In this document: one piece after another, positions 26,620 through 35,180 of the stretch | Layout: each line of letters starts with the position of its first letter | Position numbering within the stretch: position 1 is the stretch's first letter | Source: an uncultured Alistipes sp. | GTDB lineage: Bacteria > Bacteroidota > Bacteroidia > Bacteroidales > Rikenellaceae | Reading direction: 5' to 3' | Assembly: GCA_910577475.1 (NCBI GenBank) | Contig: CAJTLJ010000001.1 | Span: 189,643 to 253,642, forward strand | Length of the DNA: 64,000 nucleotides | Notes under the pieces: generated by a model | What the model saw: only the letters and a program-made list of their open reading frames with translations | What the model was told of the DNA's origin: nothing | The model's database searches: none | Translations under genes and position numbers: made by a program

Positions 26620-27378
26620 TTATTCTTCCCAATTGCCGACTTCATTATTAGCTTCTTCCATCGAGCCGAATTTGATACCGGGATAACGGTCGAAAACATT
26701 TACTTCTTCATCAATTAGATTGATTATTTCCTGCCGGTATTTAATCGTATCGAGGAAGAGTTTGTAGGGGGCACGAACTTCTATGAAAGGGCCGGTACGA
26801 TTAGAGGATGTCTTGGTAAATCCGGTTTCCATGATAAACTCGTTGTCGGAATTGGGAATGTAACGGAGTTGCTCGATGTCGCATCTTAATTCGGTTGGAT
26901 TTGTATAAAGAAATCTCTCCAATTCGTCGAAATTTTCGGCATAACGCTGATATTCGGCTCTGAACGCACGCTGGGCGGTGCGGACATCCTTGATGCGTTC
27001 GATGGCCTGTGTTTTGCGTTCTTTTAATTCGTTTTCAAAATGGATAGGTGTTGATATTTGTGGGCTTACTATTATTGCAGTAAATAAAAACAGAATTATC
27101 GGCAATAGAGAGATGATTAATCCTGCTATTGCTCTGCCCTTGGGGTTAATGCGGAGGCCTATAATAGAAAATATTAGTCCCAATAACCATAAATTCCCTA
27201 TTAAGACTGGTAAAATAAGTGTGAAAAACAGACTCTTATCGTTTAATGAATTTATGATGTACCCTTCGAAAGAAAATAATATGAATGACATAAGGACTAA
27301 TACAAGTCCGGCTGTTCCAATGCGATTATTTTGTATTTGAGTCTGTTCATTGTTGTCTGAGCTAATAGTTGTATTCAT
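26620..27378 (-). CDS. DUF4190-like membrane protein with soluble C-domain
   Basis: 252 residues. The N-terminal 110 residues have three hydrophobic segments with the pattern GTAGLVLVLMSFILF...GLIFSIIGLRINPKGRAIAGLI, shared with the proteins at 27439 and 27740 and typical of DUF4190. Residues about 115-252 are a charged, soluble domain (helix ELKERKTQAIERIKDVRTAQ, then mixed strands) that I do not recognise; its opening helix loosely recalls pilin-like domains. It may be an envelope sensor or effector carried by the element (inference). Confidence 0.65.
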   Translation of the reverse strand: MNTTISSDNNEQTQIQNNRIGTAGLVLVLMSFILFSFEGYIINSLNDKSLFFTLILPVLIGNLWLLGLIFSIIGLRINPKGRAIAGLIISLLPIILFLFTAIIVSPQISTPIHFENELKERKTQAIERIKDVRTAQRAFRAEYQRYAENFDELERFLYTNPTELRCDIEQLRYIPNSDNEFIMETGFTKTSSNRTGPFIEVRAPYKLFLDTIKYRQEIINLIDEEVNVFDRYPGIKFGSMEEANNEVGNWEE

Positions 27379-27438
27379 GGGAAAAGATTATAAGTTGAAC
27401 GTAAGAACGCTGCGGCATACACTAAAGGTGCTATTATA

Positions 27439-27720
27439 TTAATATTCTTCATGAGAGAGGTAATAATAGACCAAACAAGAGCCGATTAAGAATAGTAACA
27501 ACATGACTGATGAAATAATTATTCCTGCCGTTGTTAGTTTCGTTTGACGATAAGTTGCTCCAATACAGGAAATAATAAGGGATGCTGGCGATATGACACC
27601 ACTTCCAAGAATTGAAAAAAGAGATAGTATAAATCCTAATTTACCCATGTTATACATTGCTTTTTCTGTCGCTTGGGTTGATGTTAAATTTGCTGAAATA
27701 TTGTTTGTGATTCTTTGCAT
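27439..27720 (-). CDS. Short DUF4190-like membrane protein
   Basis: 93 residues with two hydrophobic segments (about 28-53 and 61-86) in the same GKLGFILSLFSILG ... ISCIGATYRQTKLTTAGIII pattern as its neighbours. It has nothing beyond the membrane module. It sits between the zinc-ribbon protein and the 252-residue protein, same strand. Confidence 0.6.
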   Translation of the reverse strand: MQRITNNISANLTSTQATEKAMYNMGKLGFILSLFSILGSGVISPASLIISCIGATYRQTKLTTAGIIISSVMLLLFLIGSCLVYYYLSHEEY

Positions 27721-27739
27721 ATAGTTAATTTTTTATATT

Positions 27740-28327
27740 TTATAATAAAATTGAAGCTATGCCGGCAAGGGTTCCGATCAGTGCAACTAAAATAATCAGA
27801 TCGATTATCGAAATGATAAAGCCCGTAATCGCTAAGCCTCGTGGGCTTTTGAATATACCGATGAAAGACAGTAGGAATCCCAGAAACCAAACCACCCAGC
27901 CTACTCCCGGGAGCCATGATAGAATCAGGGCGATAAGAGATAAAACGAATCCGGCGGTTCCTGTCCCGTTAGATTGACGAACGGGCTGCTGAATGATGAT
28001 TGTCTGGTTATGATCTGTCGGCGATGTGGTTCTCGGATTCGAGGTCGGGCAGATTGGATGCCCGCATTTCAGGCATGATGGGGCGTAGCGGGATATTTCC
28101 GTCCCGCAGGCCGGGCAATGAATCAATAGCGGTTCTGGTTGTGAGGTTTCAACAGCGGGCATTTCATCCGGCGCCTGCGGAACTTGGGACGGAGCAGTGG
28201 GCGAAATAGGTTTTTTACGCAAGTACCGAAACGTGAAAACGAATAAAAGAATGATGATGATTGTAAATACAATGCCGCTCACTCCGCCGAGGTATTCCTG
28301 CCATACAGGCGAGTAAAATTCTTCCAT
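27740..28327 (-). CDS. Zinc-ribbon DUF4190-like membrane protein
   Basis: 195 residues. Order: one membrane helix (about 16-33), a Pro-rich linker, a zinc ribbon (CPACGTEISRYAPSCLKCG, about residues 71-89, four cysteines as CxxC-x12-CxxC), a Thr/Gln-rich linker, then a DUF4190-like pair of membrane helices (GTAGFVLSLIALILSWLPGV and LAITGFIISIIDLIILVALI). The zinc ribbon faces one side of the membrane and may bind protein or nucleic acid (inference). The shared module ties it to the next two genes. Confidence 0.7.
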   Translation of the reverse strand: MEEFYSPVWQEYLGGVSGIVFTIIIILLFVFTFRYLRKKPISPTAPSQVPQAPDEMPAVETSQPEPLLIHCPACGTEISRYAPSCLKCGHPICPTSNPRTTSPTDHNQTIIIQQPVRQSNGTGTAGFVLSLIALILSWLPGVGWVVWFLGFLLSFIGIFKSPRGLAITGFIISIIDLIILVALIGTLAGIASILL

Positions 28328-28357
28328 AGTTTTATTATTAGATAGTTAAAGGTAGTG

Positions 28358-28693
28358 TTACATGGCTGTTTTCCTCCAAAGCGAAGTTGGCGTTTCTTCT
28401 CCGTTCATGTTTGTAGATGTAACCTCTCCGATCTTTTCAATCTGCAAGGCCCTGCTGTTGTGACCGAGATAGATTCCTATACGGTTTGCAATAATAGCAT
28501 TCCGATTCCGGATGTCGCCTTCGTCCGCATGTGCGATCAGCATACGTTCGTAACAGTCTTGGAAATCTTGCGGAAAACAATTAGTAATTCGGTGCGAGTC
28601 AAAGGTGAGTTCGGCGATGTTCTCGTAAATGTACTTGTGCAGCGCATCGTTACCTAATTCTTTGAGAATAGAGTAGGCAGTCGGAGGTTTCAT
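28358..28693 (-). CDS. Small protein B of the cargo operon, unknown
   Basis: 111 residues from the ATG at 28693 (MKPPTAYSILKELGND). It resembles the protein encoded just upstream (28769-29074): both share a helical body with the pattern RMLIAH/EMLIAA, IGIYLGHNS/IGTYLLDHS, LQIEKI/LGIIKL and a C-terminal SLWRK/QLWEK. I do not recognise the family. A start at 28768 would add 25 weak residues. Being paralogues in one operon, the two may form a heterodimer (inference). Confidence 0.6.
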   Translation of the reverse strand: MKPPTAYSILKELGNDALHKYIYENIAELTFDSHRITNCFPQDFQDCYERMLIAHADEGDIRNRNAIIANRIGIYLGHNSRALQIEKIGEVTSTNMNGEETPTSLWRKTAM

Positions 28694-28768
28694 ATTACAG
28701 CGAATTTGGTGTAAAGATTTAATTGTAGTATGGTGGTAGTTCTCTACGTTGGAGTTTTGAAAAAACAA

Positions 28769-29074
28769 CTACAACTTTTCCCATAATTGAGATTCTGTGA
28801 TGCGTCCGAATGGATTGACGTTCTTTTCCCGAATATCAAGTTTGATAATCCCTAACTCGTCCGAATGATCCAAGAGGTAAGTTCCGATCTGTGCATGGAG
28901 GCTGTGAAATGACCGTGTCTTCTCGGTTTTGGTGGCGGCAATGAGCATTTCGATGTAGTCATGTTCGTGCTCGTCGGCCAATTTCCAAATGAACAGGCGA
29001 GTGCTGAATTGGGTAGGTAATTCGGCAATAATAGCAGATGCTTTTTTCTGCAAAGATTCCGTAATGAATGACAT
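28769..29074 (-). CDS. Small protein A of the cargo operon, unknown
   Basis: 101 residues, soluble, mainly helical, paralogous to the next gene. First gene of the cargo operon; its ATG directly follows RNA R2, and the short hairpin GCAAC/GTTGC ends one base before it, so R2 may be its leader. No catalytic motif is visible. Function unknown. Confidence 0.6.
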   Translation of the reverse strand: MSFITESLQKKASAIIAELPTQFSTRLFIWKLADEHEHDYIEMLIAATKTEKTRSFHSLHAQIGTYLLDHSDELGIIKLDIREKNVNPFGRITESQLWEKL

Positions 29075-29079
29075 AGCAA

Positions 29080-29373
29080 CGAGTTTTATGTTGCCATCCG
29101 GCTCCTGTATGGCTGGGTTAGTAGTAAAAAGAAAGTGTGGAGTCAGTTTCGTTCATCTCAAAGAAGGTTGTGGCGAACCCATAGCAAAATAAACGACGCG
29201 ATACCCCACACTTGATAGATATGGGGTAACGGGCACACAGAATGCGCCCTGCCATGATCTAAACAAGAATGAGTGCTGTTCGTTGCCCTTTGCTATTGAA
29301 AATTGCCACATTTTCTTTGAAAGGCGTGCGAAAACACTTTCAATATGTCCGCCGCAGTCCTTGCGGACGTTGG
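29080..29373 (-). ncRNA. Structured RNA R2, leader or separate RNA of the cargo operon
   Basis: Homologue of R1 (6768-7052). On the minus strand: hairpin GTCCGC/GCGGAC, then GACATATTGA (29349), GAAAGTGT (29341), AAGTGTGGGG (29213), GGGTTCGCCACAACCT (29180), CCACACTTTC (29140) and GGAGCCGG (29105). The last two are exactly 25 nt apart, as in R1. Helices are kept with changed bases, for example GAAAAT/ATTTTC for TAAAAT/ATTTTA, CGTTTAT/ATGAACG for GTTTATTTG/CAAATAAAC and CCAT/ATGG for ATCTC/GAGAT. A short U run lies at 29126-29130. A perfect promoter precedes it. Confidence 0.6.
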
Positions 29374-29379
29374 CAATGA

Positions 29380-29409
29380 CAAAGTTAGAAATTATTTTCG
29401 CTCGAACAA
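29380..29409 (-). promoter_or_regulatory. Promoter of R2 and the cargo operon
   Basis: Minus strand: TTG (29407-29409), 19-bp spacer, TAACTTTG (29380-29387). No other good promoter is seen before the gene at 29074. Confidence 0.7.
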
Positions 29410-29481
29410 CACTCGATGGGTATCGCCGTATAAATTTCGGCGAAATCGGCTCCGGGATTCTCTACGTTCCGAGGCTGTCAT

Positions 29482-29516
29482 AAAAAAAAGCCGAAACCCT
29501 TCGACAAGGTTCCGGC
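29482..29516 (-). terminator. Terminator after the BT4734-like gene
   Basis: Minus strand GCCGGAACCTT / AAGGGTTTCGGC hairpin followed by eight T. Confidence 0.85.
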
Positions 29517-29536
29517 TCGGCGTGCAGGACGGCGGG

Positions 29537-30481
29537 CTACTTGAACGTCACCCCGTGTTTCTTGCAAATCCATAAGAAGGTCTCGATCCCGATTTTCCGG
29601 CTCCGCAGACATTTGGCGAACTGCTCGTCGCAGTCGGTCGGGTAATACTTCTTGGAGTGCATGCTGACCAGATGAAATAGCCGCAGTCCCTCTTCCTTGC
29701 CGTATTCGTGCGCCAAGGCGCATCCGATGCAATACCAGTCGTGATAGTCGTCGGTGATATCCTTCTTCTCTTCACGGATTTTCTTGATTAATTTATAGAC
29801 CTTTTCATCGAGCAGCTCCTTTTCCCGAGCCGTCCGGACTTTGGCCCTTGCCGTTCTTTCTTTCAGCACGCCCCGATAAGGCTTCGCGTGCGGATTGATG
29901 TATGGGTAGGCATCGTAACTGGCTCCCAGCAAGCGGCAGACATCGCAACATCCTTGGTCGGCGACGAGTCCCGTTTTCTCGTAGATCTCCCGGACCAGAG
30001 CGTCGAACTGTGCCAGGTGCATGTCCGGGTGAGCGATGCGGAAAATCAGGCACAGGCCCTTCCCGCTGATCGACATGCTTGCACATAACAAGCTGTCGAA
30101 GGTCTTGGCGACGAGTTTCTTCTTCTCGAACCACTCCGGCCCGAATACGCCGTTGTCCTTGTGGTCGATGTCGATGCATATGAACCCGCTGTGCTGAACC
30201 AGCCCGTCACGGCTCCGAGTCTTGAATATTCCGCTGGGGGTGATGCACGGCAGGTTGCGTTTAATCCGTTGGCGGACCTTCTCGTCGGAGGTCGTGCGGA
30301 AAGCGATGACCGATTTCTTGAATTTGGCAGTCTTGAACCACTTTATCAGGTCAACATAGCCGTGTGGTTCTGTCGCGAAGTAGTTCTCGAACACGGAAAC
30401 CCAGATCGGAGGGAGTTCCGGGGGATTCGAACCGACTGTTTGTCTTTCCGTATACCCATTGTCATATTCGTTTTCTTTCAT
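29537..30481 (-). CDS. BT4734/VirE-N primase-like protein
   Basis: 314 residues from the ATG at 30481 (MKENEYDNGYTERQ). Residues about 50-190 match the BT4734-like/VirE N-terminal domain found on Bacteroidota mobile elements (FICIDIDHKDNGVF, then SMSISGKGLCLIFRI). The C-terminal part (DITDDYHDWYCIGCALAHEYG) resembles the PriCT-2 primase C-terminal region. It probably takes part in replication of the excised element. No helicase domain follows. The start at 30652 would overlap the upstream gene and is rejected. Confidence 0.8.
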   Translation of the reverse strand: MKENEYDNGYTERQTVGSNPPELPPIWVSVFENYFATEPHGYVDLIKWFKTAKFKKSVIAFRTTSDEKVRQRIKRNLPCITPSGIFKTRSRDGLVQHSGFICIDIDHKDNGVFGPEWFEKKKLVAKTFDSLLCASMSISGKGLCLIFRIAHPDMHLAQFDALVREIYEKTGLVADQGCCDVCRLLGASYDAYPYINPHAKPYRGVLKERTARAKVRTAREKELLDEKVYKLIKKIREEKKDITDDYHDWYCIGCALAHEYGKEEGLRLFHLVSMHSKKYYPTDCDEQFAKCLRSRKIGIETFLWICKKHGVTFK

Positions 30482-30506
30482 GTTAGAATTATCTTTTAGG
30501 GGCGAC

Positions 30507-30878
30507 CTATTTATATTGTATATCGTTGAGTATTTGTAAATTGTCATTTTCTTCATCTTCAGTTTTTGTGAAAAATTCGTTGAGTTCTTCGCTGTTATTC
30601 TTTTTGATTGCCTTCTTCTTGTACTTTGCTTGCCGTTTCCGTTCGTTGGCATCCAGCTGGGGACGGATCAGTATGAAGGTTCGCATCTGCTCCCCGTTGA
30701 GATCCGTCGGTTCCTCGCCGTAGAGAGCATATCTCATAATCACATCATAGAGGTGTAATCTTGCCCTGTTCTTCATCGAGGCCAACGCTTCATAAAAGGT
30801 ACGGTAGAAGATGAACCCTTCACGGGGCGGAACCTCCGGGTCGAATGCGGGCTTGGTCGTTGTTGTTTCAGTTTTCAT
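30507..30878 (-). CDS. DUF6291-like replication-associated protein
   Basis: 123 residues. The segment FYRTFYEALASMKNRARLHL followed by YALYGEEPTDLNGEQMRTFI resembles DUF6291 proteins, which occur next to replication genes on phages and islands. A basic helix (ERKRQAKYKKKAIKKN) follows and the tail is acidic. It lies 2 bp after the excisionase-like gene and 25 bp before the primase-like gene, so the three form one operon. Confidence 0.7.
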   Translation of the reverse strand: MKTETTTTKPAFDPEVPPREGFIFYRTFYEALASMKNRARLHLYDVIMRYALYGEEPTDLNGEQMRTFILIRPQLDANERKRQAKYKKKAIKKNNSEELNEFFTKTEDEENDNLQILNDIQYK

Positions 30879-30880
30879 GG

Positions 30881-31219
30881 TTAATGTTTTTTTAATTGTT
30901 TTATTTTCCGGATGTTTTCCTGTTCGATCGTCGGGTGTGATTCGCTCTGCAACCAGTCGAGAATCTCCTCACGGTTAAAGTAAAGTTTGCGGCCTTTATG
31001 CTCCGGTTTGTGGAACGGTATCTTTCGTTCACTTGTGAGCTTATAGACCGTAGAGATACTGTACCCTGTAAGCCGGGCAACGTCGGCAACTGTCAGCACC
31101 TCTTTGTCCGGAGCGCGGCTCGGAGTTAGATGCCCCATAATTTTGTCGATTGATAAGATCTCTTTCAATTGTCCTACCGTCAGCATGGCGATCGGAGTGT
31201 CGTCGGTAATGTTATTCAT
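30881..31219 (-). CDS. Excisionase-family helix-turn-helix protein
   Basis: 112 residues. Residues about 40-95 are a winged helix of the excisionase/MerR type: VLTVADVARLTGYSISTVYK, then IPFHKP, GRKLYFNREEILDWL. Bacteroidota islands usually carry such a protein near the integrase, acting as directionality factor or replication-module regulator. It begins the small operon with the DUF6291 and primase-like genes. Confidence 0.85.
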   Translation of the reverse strand: MNNITDDTPIAMLTVGQLKEILSIDKIMGHLTPSRAPDKEVLTVADVARLTGYSISTVYKLTSERKIPFHKPEHKGRKLYFNREEILDWLQSESHPTIEQENIRKIKQLKKH

Positions 31220-31282
31220 ATTCTTGTAAATAATTTAAAAGTTTACAACCTAATTTACCGGCCGAACTATTTAATAGCTCTT

Positions 31283-31325
31283 AATATTATATAATCCGCT
31301 GTTAAACAGCGGATTATATAATATT
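31283..31325. terminator. Perfect 21-bp inverted repeat, bidirectional terminator
   Basis: AATATTATATAATCCGCTGTT and its exact complement flank a single A; ATTTTTTCC follows on the plus strand. It overlaps the 3' end of the zinc-ribbon ORF at 31324. Confidence 0.75.
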
Positions 31326-31839
31326 ATTTTTTCCTATATGGGTTCATGTTATGGGAAATCTTCATAAATGGCAGGAATATGTTGAATATTAGTAACATAT
31401 CGACCTTGTTTTGGCTCTTGAATAATTTGTACAGGACATCGTATATATGATAGATCGTAGCGTTTGAGGGTGCATGAGTTTCTCGGATTATTTGTGTTCG
31501 AGAAATTTTGTCCACATTAAAAAAGACGTGGTGGTAGTAGAACATACAATAGCCTATATACATCCAAATTCGGAAATCGGCCTTGGATTTGTCGAAGATG
31601 CTATTTCTGAATATAGAGAAAGTCCTTCCGCATCTTTTACATAAGCGTAATTTTTCATTATTCTTTCTGAAAGGGCCGTTTTGGCAGCTGCCGCAATGCG
31701 CGCATCGTCGCTTTTTGGGCTTTGATTCAATATCAAAATCAACACAAGTCTTGGCGTACAGTTTTATAAGACTATTTTCGGTGGGGAACCGTTTGATGAA
31801 CCTTTTATAACTGACAGGCGATGATTGGAAAAAATACAT
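31324..31839 (-). CDS. IS1595-type zinc-ribbon protein lacking the DDE domain
   Basis: 171 residues. The zinc ribbon CAHCGS...LCKRCGRTFSIFRNSIFDKS (about residues 46-82) followed by FRIWMYIGYCMF is the N-terminal region of IS1595/ISXO2 transposases. The catalytic DDE domain is missing: the frame ends after about 90 more residues that look like the helical region before it. No inverted repeats of an IS are seen around it. It is either a truncated transposase or an orphan regulator using the same ribbon. Confidence 0.65.
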   Translation of the reverse strand: MYFFQSSPVSYKRFIKRFPTENSLIKLYAKTCVDFDIESKPKKRRCAHCGSCQNGPFRKNNEKLRLCKRCGRTFSIFRNSIFDKSKADFRIWMYIGYCMFYYHHVFFNVDKISRTQIIRETHAPSNATIYHIYDVLYKLFKSQNKVDMLLIFNIFLPFMKISHNMNPYRKK

Positions 31840-31912
31840 ATTCGGTTGATTTTAAATCGTATATTTGTGCTAATAGCGTAAAAAGGCGAGCAGAATTAAA
31901 CCGTGACGGCCG

Positions 31913-33174
31913 TTAGAGCACTTTCGCCGCCTCGTTGATCACGCCGTTGTCGAAGCTGTCGAGGTATATGTTCGTGGTCTCCAGATCGGTATGGCCGAGC
32001 ATCTGTGAAATCACCTCGCGCGGGATGTGGTTGCGCTGCAAGGTCATGGCCGCCGTATGGCGGGAAACGTAGCTCGTCAGGTGGAAATCGATTCCGAGTT
32101 CCTCGGCGAGCAGGCGCAGGTATTTCTGGTATTTGCTGTAACGGGTTCGAATGTGCATGTAGAGCCGCTCTCCCGTATAGCCGGAGCGGGTGACGACCGG
32201 CAGCAGGAAATCGTCCACGGTCGGTGAGCCCGCTTGCAGGCTCCCGATCAGTTGCCGGATTGCGGGCGTGATTTTGATCGAAATCGGTTTGACCCCTTTC
32301 TGCCGCTTGATCTTCTGCCGCTTGTAGACGATATAGTCGCCGTCCTCCATCTGTTTGATATGGGCGCCATGTCGATGAACGATATGCCGTAACAATAATA
32401 GGAGAATAGAAACAGCTTGCGAGCGTATTCGCATTGCGGATTGCTGGCCGTGGTGCTTTTGAGTTTCGATAACTCGGCGACAGGCAGGTAGCGTTTGGCG
32501 GTCGCCTCTTCGAGATTGGAGACCTCGAATCCGCCCCGTCCGAACGGATAGGTCGCCACCGAGCCGATGCCCTCCGCATTGGCCCGGTTCAGAATGGCCC
32601 GTAACGCCTTGAAATAGAATTTGCGCGTATTGCCGCAACAGCCCCGCTTTTGAAGAAACATATCGAATCCCCGGACATAACGCAGGTCGATGTCGGAAAA
32701 GAGCCGTTGATCCAGCTTCCGGTCATAGCTTCTCAACATATCCTGCGTCTGCTTATAGGTTTGGGAATTGCCGATATGTCCCGTCGCGTGCAGTTCCGCG
32801 ATACGATCGGTGAAATAGGCGTTGAATTTTCCCTGTTTGGAGGTGTTTAGAAAGGCGTCCTCGAACTGGTTCAGTGTCCAGTCGATACCTTCGATCTCGA
32901 AGCGTTCGACGATCTCGCGGGCGCGAACCTTGTACTTCGCCAGCAGCGCATTGTCGGCTTCGCGTTGTTTATTCTCGGCCTTCTGCTCGGCTCCTTTCAG
33001 GTTGCGCAGGATGATGAATTGCTCGCCGGCCTCGTCCCAATATGCGGGATCGGCGTAGAGATCGAGCGCGATGTATTTGCGTCGCTTGTTTTTGGTGATA
33101 CACAGCCTGACCGCGTAACGACCGCTGCGGTCGGCCTTGTCGTGGCGACGTGGAAATCGGATGGAATGTGCCAT
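31913..33174 (-). pseudogene. Tyrosine integrase with one frameshift
   Basis: Bacteroidota-type integrase of about 420 residues in two frames. Frame one (33174 to about 32370) holds the arm-binding domain, the SAM-like core-binding domain and catalytic Arg I (ARKLFLFSYYCYG). Frame two continues at HIKQMEDGDYIVYKRQKIKR, through SYVSRHTAAM (Arg II region) to LGHTDLETTNIYLDSF (nucleophile Tyr) and the stop at 31913. The break lies at GACATGGCGCCC (about 32368-32380). It would be the enzyme that put the element into tRNA-Pro. If the shift is real, the enzyme is dead. Confidence 0.8.
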
Positions 33175-33625
33175 TCTATCTGCATTCGTGTTGATAAAAA
33201 GATGATTGCGCCACCGACATTGCGTTACGAGTTATGAGTTACTTGCAATAGAATGGCAACAAACTATCTCAGCACTAATCGTATACGCGGGATTATCGAT
33301 TCCATTTATACGATTACAGAATAACTCGCACGTGGCATTGCAAAAATAGAACGGCAATTAAGGGATTCCAAGTATTTTAAAATTTTGTATCTTGAATTTT
33401 GAAATTATATGCTGTTTAATCGCAATATATACAGATAGTTATGTGTTCTTAATTTGCCGTTGAATCTGAATAATTCGGATGTGTCAATTTTGATTTTGGA
33501 TGAAAATAATTGCAATTTGTGGATAAAATTATAGTGTGTCGGCTTTTGGCGAATACATCCGAAATAATGAATTGAATTAGTATTTTTGTATGGAATGAAC
33601 AGCCGAAATTTTATAAGGTGTAGAT
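33175..33625. other. AT-rich intergenic region without a recognised gene
   Basis: 451 bp between the divergent integrase and endonuclease genes. Only a -7 like TATTTTTG (33581-33588) before the endonuclease is seen; no ORF, tRNA or strong hairpin. Confidence 0.5.
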
Positions 33626-34472
33626 ATGAATCCTAATACGGAACATGAGAAGTTTGCCCAAGAAATTTATCAGGGGTTACTGAACGAAGAAAGTATTAAA
33701 GCAATCCAAGTACAGCACAATGTGAAATTGCGCGGTAAATCGGGGCAATTGCATCAGGTTGATGTCTATTGGGAATATGAACTTGCGGGAGTGAATCATA
33801 AAGTTGCAATCGAATGCAAGAATTATAATAAACCGGTCTCTGTGGGTAAGGTTCGGGATTTTTATGGCGTTTTATCCGACTTGAATAATGTTAATGGAAT
33901 TATGGTCACCAAAGTGGGATATCAAAAAGGTGCAAAAGAATTTGCGGCCCACTATGGTATTAACCTGAAGGAGTTAAGACTGCCAAATAAAGAGGAAAGC
34001 ATAATCGGGCGGTTAGAACTTAATCTTAATATATCCATTACACGACGTTTATTCTTACTGGATGATGAATGGGCCAAATCCAGCATAAATTTGGAGGGTT
34101 ATAGGAAATATCTTATTTTTTTTTAGTGGGGATAATGATTGGACAACAACTGATTATTTCCCTTTAGAAACATTGCCAGACGCTAAAATATGTGATAAAA
34201 ATGGCATCCCAATTGTGTCTTTTGATAAGCTTGAGGATAAATTGCCGTCCGAAAATACAGAACCAGAGTATATTTTCAATTTTGAAGATGCTTATGTCGA
34301 TACTTGGAATATGGGGCGTGTTAAAATCAAAAAGGTGAAATATGTTTTTATACAGGAACGAGAGAAGAAAGTGTTTGATATTGATGCCCGATATTTCATA
34401 AAAGCAATTCTAAAAGATGTCTTGAACGGAGAAATAAAAGTTATTGCACCCGGACTGAAATCTACAAAGTAA
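33626..34472 (+). pseudogene. Mrr-like restriction endonuclease broken in a poly-T run
   Basis: The first frame (33626-34126, 166 residues) has a PD-(D/E)xK nuclease core: HQVDVYWEYEL followed by KVAIECKNYNKPVS (D...ECK) and GIMVTKVGYQKGAKEFA. It stops in a run of nine T (34116-34124). With eight T the reading continues FSGDNDWTTTDYFPLETLPDA into the second frame, which ends at 34472, giving about 282 residues. The gene may be dead, phase-variable through the T run, or affected by a sequencing error. Confidence 0.75.
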
Positions 34473-34560
34473 CCCAAAGATTGTTTTAGCAAAAGATTGT
34501 CCGGAAATTATTATCTTTGACCTTGTCGAGGTACTCCGCCTCGACAAAATGCAAATAAAA

Positions 34561-34593
34561 TTTGCTTTTATGTGCGGCTTGTTCGTACCTTTG
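34561..34593 (+). promoter_or_regulatory. Promoter of the zeta-toxin module
   Basis: TTTG (34561-34564), 21-bp spacer, TACCTTTG (34586-34593), only 9 bp before the ATG at 34603. Confidence 0.65.
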
Positions 34594-34602
34594 TTACGAA
34601 GT

Positions 34603-35180
34603 ATGCCGAAACTCTATATCATAGCGGGTTGCAACGGTGCAGGGAAAATGACTGCATCTATACCGTGTTGCCCGAAATGCTGGGATGCCGGGAGTTCGTC
34701 AATGCCGACGAAATAGCAAAAGGGCTGTCGCCGTTCAACCCCGAAAGCGTGGCGATCGAGGCAGGACGGTTGATGCTGCAACGAATGGATGATCTTTTGT
34801 CCGAAGGCGAGAATTTTGCGTTTGAAACGACGTTGGCGACCCGTTCCTATGTGAAATTCGTGGAGCGGGCGCAGGCGAAAGGCTATTTTGTGTCGTTGCT
34901 CTTCTTTTGGTTGCCGACACCCGAACTGGCCGTCGAGCGTGTTGCGACACGAGTAAGCGAGGGCGGACACAATATTCCGTCGGATGTGATTCGGCGACGT
35001 TACGCGAACGGTATTAAGAATTTAACGACCCTTTATACTCCGATTTGTGACTATTGGACAATCTATGATAATAGAGCTGCCGATGGTATTCACAAGGTTG
35101 CTTGGGGTGTCAAGGATGAAATAAAAGAGATTGTCGATCCGTTATCTTATCAAAAGATCGTAGGCTATGAGCGAGATTGA
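34603..35180 (+). pseudogene. Zeta-toxin-like kinase, frameshifted in the P-loop
   Basis: The ATG at 34603 starts MPKLYIIAGCNGAGKMTAS: a Walker A motif GCNGAGK in which the next residue is M rather than T/S. The frame is then lost, and the zeta family sequence resumes one base later (YTVLPEMLGCREFVNADEIA, then FAFETTLATRSYV) and runs to 35180. One missing base near 34656 explains it. Zeta toxins phosphorylate UDP-N-acetylglucosamine in known cases; chromosomal relatives vary. As read the protein is inactive. It overlaps a small partner ORF. Confidence 0.75.
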
